In this document: positions 6,801 through 10,879 of the stretch, one piece after another
Layout: every line of letters starts with the position of its first letter
Position numbering within the stretch: the first letter of the stretch is position 1
Assembly: GCA_002699325.1 (NCBI GenBank)
Contig: PABS01000083.1
Coordinates: 9,534 to 20,412 of the forward strand
Length of the DNA stretch: 10,879 nucleotides
Reading direction: 5' to 3'
Source of the DNA: Ponticaulis sp.
GTDB lineage: Bacteria; Pseudomonadota; Alphaproteobacteria; Caulobacterales; Hyphomonadaceae
Notes under the pieces: generated by a model
Told to the model about the DNA's origin: nothing
Seen by the model: only the letters and a program-made list of their open reading frames with translations
The model's database searches: none
Position numbers and translations under genes: made by a program

Positions 6801-7219
6801 ACGGCAAAGTTTCCGGACAGTTCCCGATCGAGATTGAAGGCGCGAATGCCTATTTTCGCAATGCGCGTCTCACGGCCGTTGAGGACGGCTATATACGTTA
6901 TGACAGCGAGGTCACTCGCAATGCGGGACAGGCCGATCCCTACGCCAAAATGGCGTTTGATGCGCTGAAAAACTTCGAATATCGCGTGTTGTCACTGGGT
7001 GCGAACGGGAACCTGACCGGTGAGATCGTCATTGATATGGCCATCTCGGGACGGAATCCGGAGGTTATGAAAGGTCAGGTGTTCAACCTGAATGTGAACC
7101 TCCAGTCTGACCTTGCCAAGCTTGTTCATGCTGGGTCCATCTCCGGTTCGGTAAAAGCAGCACAGGATCTTGTTGTGGATCTGGTGAAACAAAAACAGGA
7201 AGATGAACAGAATGATTGA
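3875..7219 (+). CDS. ydbH: YdbH-type AsmA-like intermembrane lipid-transport protein
   Basis: A 1114-residue protein. It has a short cytoplasmic tail, one membrane helix (about residues 19-39, WLLIAMAATVIVLPLLLWLG) and a very long periplasmic part built of short repeating beta strands. The start (SIDRLSFGQINASDVRVEG) is AsmA-like, and the last 230 or so residues (from about 860; GLSGTLTFEDLIGLKTYPDQ, ASWPFVGGELSVDP, ANAYFRNARLTAVEDGYIRY) match the YdbH C-terminal domain, once misnamed 'dicarboxylate transport'. In E. coli, YdbH, TamB and YhdP form grooved bridges that carry phospholipids to the outer membrane. The identity is secured by the YnbE- and YdbL-type genes that follow. It is longer than the E. 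coli protein (about 880 residues). The GTG start at 3875 has no Shine-Dalgarno sequence; no better in-frame start was found. It is divergent from the M23 peptidase gene. Confidence 0.9.
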   Translation: MDSNLTETWENRSFPRRAWLLIAMAATVIVLPLLLWLGRIPIAEFVARQVCNSRSVSCSLSIDRLSFGQINASDVRVEGEGVDPLTIENIQLTLNWPQFLGVEISSVEVEKPRLTVDATGGRVRVGVLELMQSGDEKSGTGFDVPPFSFRNGEVVILTDAGPVRGRLSSSGSLGREIQSHVLLEPAELKTGNYHLSLRAGEANFVYSNGQISGGAQLVISSAKLRDLALEDLNLNLEVRPTGDMAYVANWRLTYDQLDYQSVTMSDVASEGEVELRAVDGELSAEALEILRLEGAVNARHAEFSHQAADRAELTFALEPSGGALSGPIGGHAKLDFPGMMDSERAVLSGEIRLSRRMLTSPAGTFSGALSLQDTQLSDAILETVLSPLSLPDPVDQHGNRLNESLRSLFQRFDAGTKLSASFDLPNGQTDLDLAGPSVAQSSNSQQKLSIQPVGQESWLTLNGEQLQLTGRLQYRDGARSIALNAQALEVARDTGAQTLSVLLKDLTLSEMPAGERKLSADLDVIDYRATQALKSLHLTGGIRFSGPAFGLELQALQLSGDLTGADPGNGWTLRVPDQSCLKVSFISADLPVADFGPASTDICAASQPLYHYRGRSSSGMASASTLDIPLSTSFATGKLAAEDAVITWGFEDSFTLELSASNFDAPLQIQDGEEKTRAADFSAALMKTGLATSPDGLDLNFDFQDNTFTLADLPVDVSLTELRGEGASTDAGLDMDYSVLGARIADGMNEPENAMYQPLLFSGEGKLTDKSVTAEGRLRLADRQALIGNLSVSHEFEPNAGQATLQNGTLTFTPNGLQLYDITERLRGIAVNASGEISPSADVNWSGGDLSSMGEVVVNGLSFATFRLGEVRGLSGTLTFEDLIGLKTYPDQRVTVDELRFTPAIRLMDGEILLSIPGPDAFILESASWPFVGGELSVDPMVWRYAGEEQLITVTAKEWELARLLGLFEIPDLQVDGKVSGQFPIEIEGANAYFRNARLTAVEDGYIRYDSEVTRNAGQADPYAKMAFDALKNFEYRVLSLGANGNLTGEIVIDMAISGRNPEVMKGQVFNLNVNLQSDLAKLVHAGSISGSVKAAQDLVVDLVKQKQEDEQND

Positions 7220-7258
7220 CCTGCCAACTGCAAAAGAAGATGGTCGGTCCAAACTGAC

Positions 7259-7263
7259 AGGAG
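7259..7263 (+). promoter_or_regulatory. Ribosome binding site that decides the ynbE start
   Basis: AGGAG lies 8 nt before the GTG at 7272. It favours this start over the ATG at 7203, which would overlap ydbH by 17 bases and place 23 polar residues before the signal sequence. Confidence 0.75.
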
Positions 7264-7271
7264 ACACACGC

Positions 7272-7451
7272 GTGAGACTGATATTCGCACTGCTACCCAT
7301 TATGGCCTGTGCGTGCACGCCCACAGTACGTGTGGCGGCTCCGACAGAACCGATCACGATCAATCTGAATGTGAAGATTGATCAGGAAGTGCGTGTGAAA
7401 CTTGATCGCGAAGTCGAAGACCTGATCTCAAGCAATCCTGACCTGTTCTGA
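7272..7451 (+). CDS. ynbE: YnbE-type outer-membrane lipoprotein
   Basis: A 59-residue protein starting MRLIFALLPIMACACTPT. The short signal is followed by the YnbE core VRVAAPTEPITINLNVKID and the end DREVEDLISSNPDLF, which closely follow the E. coli YnbE pattern (CTP..VAAP.EPITIN.NVKI and a final DLF). In E. coli, YnbE is an outer-membrane lipoprotein that stacks onto the C-terminal end of YdbH to complete a beta-sheet bridge between the membranes. Two cysteines, 13 and 15, could be the lipidated residue; alignment to the CTP motif favours Cys15, while the residues before Cys13 (I-M-A) fit the lipobox better. It starts 52 nt after ydbH and ends 15 nt before ydbL, in one operon. Confidence 0.9.
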   Translation: MRLIFALLPIMACACTPTVRVAAPTEPITINLNVKIDQEVRVKLDREVEDLISSNPDLF

Positions 7452-7466
7452 CCAGGGGGAAGTAAG

Positions 7467-7823
7467 ATGAAATTTGTAAAAACTGGAATAGCAACGTTTC
7501 TGGCGGGCGTGATGATGCTGCTTTCGCCTATGGTTATGCCTGCGCTCGCGGGTGACCCGGTGATTGACGCCGCAAAATCCGAAGGGATTGTTGGCGAGAA
7601 GATTGACGGATATCTCGGTATTGTCGGATCAGCAGACCCGGCGGTGCAGCGGAAAGTTGATGAGATCAACGCCAAACGTCGCAGCGTCTATGCGGATCTT
7701 GCGCAAAAGGAAGGTCAGCCACTGTCTGTTGTGGCGCGGCTGACTGGCGAGAAACTTGTTGCCGGCGAACCCTCCGGCGCACATGTTTATGATGACTCCG
7801 GACAATGGGTCGTCAAACCCTGA
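7467..7823 (+). CDS. ydbL: YdbL-type periplasmic protein (DUF1318)
   Basis: A 118-residue protein. A signal peptide covers residues 1-28 with the cleavage motif ALA after MLLSPMVMP. The mature part carries the DUF1318 pattern: EGIVGEKIDGYLGIV (about 39-53), EINAKRRSVYADLAQKEGQ (66-84), VVARLTGEKLVAGEPSG (about 88-104), and a final QWVVKP that matches the W-containing end of E. coli YdbL. E. coli YdbL is a small periplasmic partner that helps YnbE and YdbH assemble correctly. The start has GGGGGAAG just upstream and begins 15 nt after the ynbE stop. The order ydbH-ynbE-ydbL is the same as in E. coli. Confidence 0.9.
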   Translation: MKFVKTGIATFLAGVMMLLSPMVMPALAGDPVIDAAKSEGIVGEKIDGYLGIVGSADPAVQRKVDEINAKRRSVYADLAQKEGQPLSVVARLTGEKLVAGEPSGAHVYDDSGQWVVKP

Positions 7824-8056
7824 TGATCAGACAGGCTCTAATCATCTCGGGAATAGGTATTGGAGTCGTTCTGGCCGGCATGCTTGTGCTCATGCTGACC
7901 GGCCAGGTGGCGCTTTCCGACCTATCGGTGCACGGCTGGCTTGCGTTCAGTATTGGGGTGACCGGGTGTATTTTGCTTTCGGTCGGTCTGTTCTCTCTCT
8001 CATTCTTCAGTGCCCGGTCCGGGCACGATGAAATTTCTGACCCGAGTTCGGATTAG
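7823..8056 (+). CDS. Small two-helix membrane protein, last gene of the ydbH operon
   Basis: A 77-residue protein. Helix 1 is at about residues 6-31 (LIISGIGIGVVLAGMLVLMLTG) and helix 2 at about 43-68 (GWLAFSIGVTGCILLSVGLFSLSFF), followed by a polar acidic tail (SGHDEISDPSSD). With both ends short, it should form a hairpin in the inner membrane. The ATG shares its A with the TGA stop of ydbL (TGATG), the usual sign of translational coupling, so it is made together with YdbL. An in-frame ATG at 7805 is an alternative start that adds six residues. No family is recognised. E. coli has no such gene in its ydbH-ynbE-ydbL operon as far as I know, so it may be an additional part of the lipid-transport system or an unrelated passenger. 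Confidence 0.72.
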   Translation: MIRQALIISGIGIGVVLAGMLVLMLTGQVALSDLSVHGWLAFSIGVTGCILLSVGLFSLSFFSARSGHDEISDPSSD

Positions 8057-8144
8057 ACCAACCCCTTTGATTTCCGAATCTGTTAATCTCAGCTGGCTAT
8101 GACGCCTGGGGTCACCCTTAGACGTATTATTCTGATTGATCACC

Positions 8145-8182
8145 GCAGTTCTGATGAGCGCCGCTTTGGCGCGCCCGACTGC
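8145..8182 (+). promoter_or_regulatory. Folded leader upstream of chpT
   Basis: GCAGT (8145-8149) can pair with ACTGC (8178-8182), and inside it GCGCC (8158-8162) pairs with GGCGC (8168-8172) around a 5-nt loop. The structure ends 22 nt before the chpT start codon and leaves its AAAGGA site free. A -10-like TATTAT lies at 8125-8130, without a clear -35. Whether this is a leader RNA structure or a protein-binding site cannot be told from sequence. Confidence 0.35.
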
Positions 8183-8204
8183 AGCTTGCTAAAGGACACA
8201 AACA

Positions 8205-8837
8205 ATGCTGCTCGAACCCAACCGGCTTGCTTCCTATCTGGCCTCGAAAATCTGCCATGATCTGGTGTCTCCGGTCGGTGCGGCATCCTCCGCAATCGAG
8301 TTCATGCAGGACAGCGCCTCTCAGGACATGCGAGCTGACGCAGAAGAGCTTCTGGAATCGAGTACAAACAAGGCGCTCGCCCGTCTTCAGTTCCTCCGTT
8401 ACGCATTTGGTTCAATGGGAATGTCTCGCGGCGCGGCTGAAATGCATGAAGCGCGGGCGATTGCTGAAGGCTATGTCGCCACTCATAAAGGACGTATCGA
8501 TTGGGACATTGCTGCGGCGAGTCTTTCTTTTGCCCAGGTCCGCGTGATGATGAATCTTGTTATGCTGGGAATGGCGTGCCTGTCGCGCGAGGGCGTCCTG
8601 AATGTTTCAGTCGAGCAAGATGGTGACACGACAAATATGATTGTCATCGCGTCGGGTCCACGCGCAAAGCTTGCCAACAATATCCGGACAGCGCTTAACC
8701 ATGAAGAACCTGAAGATGGGTGGGACCCGATGACGATCCAGCCTTACTTTACAACCATGATCGTCGATGAACTCGGCGGCACATTCCGTTTTGAGGAAGG
8801 CGAAGAGCAAGTGCAGTTTCATGTGAAGAGCATATAA
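8205..8837 (+). CDS. chpT: Histidine phosphotransferase ChpT
   Basis: A 210-residue protein that starts with a DHp-like helix carrying LASKICHDLVSPVGA; His18 in this motif is the phosphorylated residue in the family. The rest (about 90-210) resembles the ATP-binding fold of histidine kinases but lacks the nucleotide-binding glycine boxes, as known for ChpT. In Caulobacter and relatives, ChpT passes phosphate from the membrane kinase CckA to the cell-cycle regulator CtrA and to CpdR, which controls CtrA breakdown. It is cytoplasmic and dimeric. The start is supported by AAAGGA about 9 nt upstream. The final strands (GGTFRFEEGEEQVQFHVK) are intact. It lies in the same direction as the upstream lipid-transport operon but after a 148-nt gap, and 161 nt before cheA. 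Confidence 0.92.
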   Translation: MLLEPNRLASYLASKICHDLVSPVGAASSAIEFMQDSASQDMRADAEELLESSTNKALARLQFLRYAFGSMGMSRGAAEMHEARAIAEGYVATHKGRIDWDIAAASLSFAQVRVMMNLVMLGMACLSREGVLNVSVEQDGDTTNMIVIASGPRAKLANNIRTALNHEEPEDGWDPMTIQPYFTTMIVDELGGTFRFEEGEEQVQFHVKSI

Positions 8838-8893
8838 AACGCCGGAAATATCAGTCTTTTCAAGAATTCCGGGATGCGCCGAACTGCGACCTT

Positions 8894-8922
8894 TTGACCT
8901 TTAGAGCATTTCTCACAATAAA
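8894..8922 (+). promoter_or_regulatory. Candidate promoter of cheA
   Basis: TTGACC (8894-8899; five of six consensus positions) and AATAAA (8917-8922; four of six) are separated by 17 bp. Transcription would begin near 8929, giving a leader of about 70 nt. cheA could therefore be expressed apart from chpT. Chosen by eye. Confidence 0.45.
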
Positions 8923-8959
8923 CGAAAGCAATTTTTTAACTCCAATCAGGCATCCTCCT

Positions 8960-8995
8960 CCCATCTGAAGAGCAATAATTATTTTGTCAGGTGGG
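8960..8995 (+). promoter_or_regulatory. Hairpin that can mask the cheA ribosome binding site
   Basis: CCCATCTGA (8960-8968) can pair with TCAGGTGGG (8987-8995): 9 contiguous pairs with a single G-U. The 18-nt loop is AU-rich. The right arm contains the Shine-Dalgarno sequence AGGTGG of the cheA ATG at 8999, so the folded form should hinder ribosome access. It may be an RNA thermometer, a target for a regulator, or neutral. Confidence 0.45.
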
Positions 8996-8998
8996 CTT

Positions 8999-10879
8999 AT
9001 GGACGACCTTTTGAGTGAATTTCTCACCGAAACAGCAGAATCGCTGGAAGTCATTGATGCCGAGCTTGTCCGCTTCGAAGCCGAGCCAAACGATCAGGGT
9101 ATCCTGAATAACGTTTTCCGTCTCGTGCATACGATCAAGGGCACGTGCGGATTTTTGGGTCTTCCACGCCTCGAAGCTGTTGCGCATGCCGGGGAGACAC
9201 TTCTCGGTCGTTTCCGGGACGGTACTGTAGATGTGACCCCTGCGGCGGTTACGCTTGTTCTGGAATCGATTGACCAGATCAAAGCCCTGTTGGCTCATCT
9301 TGAAGATCATCAGACAGAACCAGAAGGCAGCGATGCTGAACTGATCGGTCGCCTTGAGCGCGCCGCTGATGGCGAGCTTGAAAGCAAGGCAGCCACACCA
9401 GCTGAAAAGCCTGCGCCCGTTGCTGAGGTCAAATCCGAAGCAGCACCGCCAGCAGAAGGCACGAAAAAGCCGCGCCCGGAAGGGCTGGCTGACGATGTGC
9501 GCTGGGACGAAGATCTTGGTCGCGAACTCCGTCCGGGCGAAGTCTCACTTGCTGACCTTGAAGCAGCTTTTGCTGCGGTTGAGGTTGAGGATTTTGCCAA
9601 TCCGCCAGAGGCGAATGACGAAGTTGCTGAGCCAGAAGTGCCGGAAGTGGCAGAAGCGGTGGAGACCGCGCCTGCACCGACTTCCGCTGCCAAAACAATG
9701 GCTGCTCTTGCTGACGCTGTGGCCGATGCTGGTGGCGAAACAGAGCTTCGTTCTGACAGCCCGCGTGCCAGCCAGAGCATTCGTGTGAATGTCGATGTGC
9801 TCGAGCATCTGATGAATATGGTCTCTGAGCTCGTCCTCACGCGCAACCAGCTCCTTCAAATGGTTCGCGCCATGGAGGACTCTGAGTTCAAAACGCCGCT
9901 CCAGCGCCTGTCGAACGTGACCGGAGAGCTGCAGGAAGCGGTCATGAAGACCCGCATGCAGCCGATCGGGAATGCCTGGAAGAAAATTCCGCGCATTGTC
10001 CGGGATGCATCCAATGACCTCGGCAAGAAGATCAAACTGGTCATGGAAGGTGACCAGACTGAACTCGACCGCCAGGTTCTTGAACTGATCCGTGATCCTC
10101 TGACCCATATGATCCGCAACTCCTGCGACCATGGTATCGAACTGCCGTCCGATCGTATGGCTGTCGGCAAGCCGGAAAGCGGTACAATCGTTCTTCGCGC
10201 CTATCATGAAGGCGGACACATCCACATTGAGCTGCGTGATGACGGAGCTGGCCTGAAAACGGCTCGCATCCGCCAGAAGGCGATCGAAAAAGGTGTGGTG
10301 TCTGCTGAAGAAGCCGCCTCTATGTCGGATCAGCAGGTCAACCGTCTGATCTTTGCGCCAGGTTTCTCAACAGCGGAGCAAGTTACGAACCTTTCGGGTC
10401 GCGGCGTCGGTATGGACGTTGTGAAGACGAACATCGAACTTATCGGTGGCGCCGTGGATCTGGTATCTCGTGAAGGTGAGGGTACGACTTTCACCATCAA
10501 GATCCCTCTCACACTCGCGATTGTATCTGCTCTGATCGTCGGTACGGGCGGTCAACGCTTCGCTGTGCCTCAGCTGTCTGTTGTTGAACTGGTTCGCGCC
10601 GGCGCTAACAATGAGAACCGCATCGAGACGATCAACGGCACGAAAGTTCTGCGTCTGCGTGACCGACTGCTTCCTGTTCTTCCGCTCAATTCCGCGCTGA
10701 AGCTGGATGACTCGCAGAATGAGAAGAGCAACCGGTTCGTGATTGTTATGCAGGTTGCCTCGCAACGCTTTGGTCTGGTTGTTGATGAAGTCTTCGATAC
10801 CGAAGAAATCGTCGTGAAGCCGATTTCCAGCGTCCTGCGTGATGTGACGGAATATTCGGGATCAACAATTCTGGGTGAC
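8999..10879 (+). CDS. cheA: Chemotaxis histidine kinase CheA (3' end outside the window)
   Basis: 627 codons are visible and the frame is open at the window end. Domains in order: P1/Hpt at about residues 1-103 with the phosphorylated His44 (VHTIKGTCGFLGL); an acidic Ala/Pro/Glu-rich linker at about 104-256; P3 dimerisation helices at 259-335 (SIRVNVDVLEHLMNMVSELV); P4 ATPase with the N box at 370-378 (HMIRNSCDHG, N374), G1 at 414-418 (DDGAG), F box (FAPGFSTAEQ) and G2 at 467-471 (GRGVG); and a CheW-like P5 from about 508. All catalytic motifs are intact, so it should phosphorylate itself and pass phosphate to CheY/CheB-type partners below receptor arrays. No P2 docking domain is recognised. 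The ATG at 8999 has AGGTGG 4 to 5 nt upstream. Other che genes probably follow beyond the window. Confidence 0.94.
   Translation, partial: MDDLLSEFLTETAESLEVIDAELVRFEAEPNDQGILNNVFRLVHTIKGTCGFLGLPRLEAVAHAGETLLGRFRDGTVDVTPAAVTLVLESIDQIKALLAHLEDHQTEPEGSDAELIGRLERAADGELESKAATPAEKPAPVAEVKSEAAPPAEGTKKPRPEGLADDVRWDEDLGRELRPGEVSLADLEAAFAAVEVEDFANPPEANDEVAEPEVPEVAEAVETAPAPTSAAKTMAALADAVADAGGETELRSDSPRASQSIRVNVDVLEHLMNMVSELVLTRNQLLQMVRAMEDSEFKTPLQRLSNVTGELQEAVMKTRMQPIGNAWKKIPRIVRDASNDLGKKIKLVMEGDQTELDRQVLELIRDPLTHMIRNSCDHGIELPSDRMAVGKPESGTIVLRAYHEGGHIHIELRDDGAGLKTARIRQKAIEKGVVSAEEAASMSDQQVNRLIFAPGFSTAEQVTNLSGRGVGMDVVKTNIELIGGAVDLVSREGEGTTFTIKIPLTLAIVSALIVGTGGQRFAVPQLSVVELVRAGANNENRIETINGTKVLRLRDRLLPVLPLNSALKLDDSQNEKSNRFVIVMQVASQRFGLVVDEVFDTEEIVVKPISSVLRDVTEYSGSTILGD

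Noticed and set aside
8010..8026. Perfect 7-bp palindrome GTGCCCG/CGGGCAC
   Set aside because: It lies inside the coding region of the small membrane protein, has no T-run after it and falls before the stop codon, so it is not called a terminator.
8842..8872. CCGGAA/TTCCGG inverted repeat after chpT as a terminator
   Set aside because: The stem has only 6 bp, the loop is 19 nt and no T-run follows. It could be a weak attenuator, but the evidence is insufficient.
9310..9846. 178-codon Ser/Ala-rich open frame on the minus strand
   Set aside because: It mirrors the Ala/Pro/Glu-rich linker of CheA; its low complexity comes from the repeated gcn and gaa codons of the real gene.
9545..10225. 226-codon open frame on the minus strand
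   Set aside because: It lies opposite the P3 and P4 domains of CheA, which read perfectly on the plus strand. The open frame is a by-product of codon bias.

Overview
The window looks like chromosomal DNA of a free-living alphaproteobacterium. The clearest marker is a ChpT histidine phosphotransferase, the intermediate of the CckA-ChpT-CtrA cell-cycle relay, which is confined to Alphaproteobacteria. Moderate GC content, the CheA sequence and the style of the small membrane proteins suggest the Caulobacterales/Hyphomonadaceae side of the class; that family-level placement is an inference. No transposase, phage gene, CRISPR array, rRNA or convincing tRNA was found, and gene order and codon use look like core genome.

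Layout. (1) Bases 1-269 are the 3' end of clpB (+). It converges on a minus-strand lipoprotein gene (369-803), and a strong palindrome (289-315) lies between them. (2) Bases 929-1366 hold two divergent small membrane-protein genes. (3) A SlyD-like FKBP prolyl isomerase gene (1433-1867, -) ends in an intrinsic terminator (1381-1405). (4) Bases 1868-2250 have no secure gene but carry a nested inverted repeat and a possible 55-residue ORF. (5) A MepM-like M23 peptidoglycan endopeptidase gene (2304-3743, -) has its own terminator (2256-2277) and a likely GTG start set by a GGAGG site. (6) Divergent from it is a plus-strand cluster: a large YdbH-type AsmA-like protein (3875-7219), a YnbE-type lipoprotein (7272-7451), a YdbL/DUF1318 protein (7467-7823) and a small two-helix membrane protein (7823-8056) whose start overlaps the ydbL stop. 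(7) chpT (8205-8837) is followed by a CheA histidine kinase gene (8999 to the window end), which runs off the edge.

How the genes fit together. YdbH, YnbE and YdbL form the known envelope-spanning phospholipid-transport system of E. coli; here they sit back to back with a cell-wall hydrolase, so the centre of the window is an envelope-building block. The extra small membrane protein at the end of the operon is the best candidate for an undescribed partner. The right-hand part is signalling: ChpT next to a CheA whose middle section is an acidic Ala/Pro-rich linker instead of a recognisable P2 domain. The cheA leader can fold a 9-bp helix over its own Shine-Dalgarno sequence, the most interesting regulatory structure seen by eye.

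Limits: all family assignments come from reading motifs, without database searches. Promoters and RNA folds were judged by eye without energy calculations.
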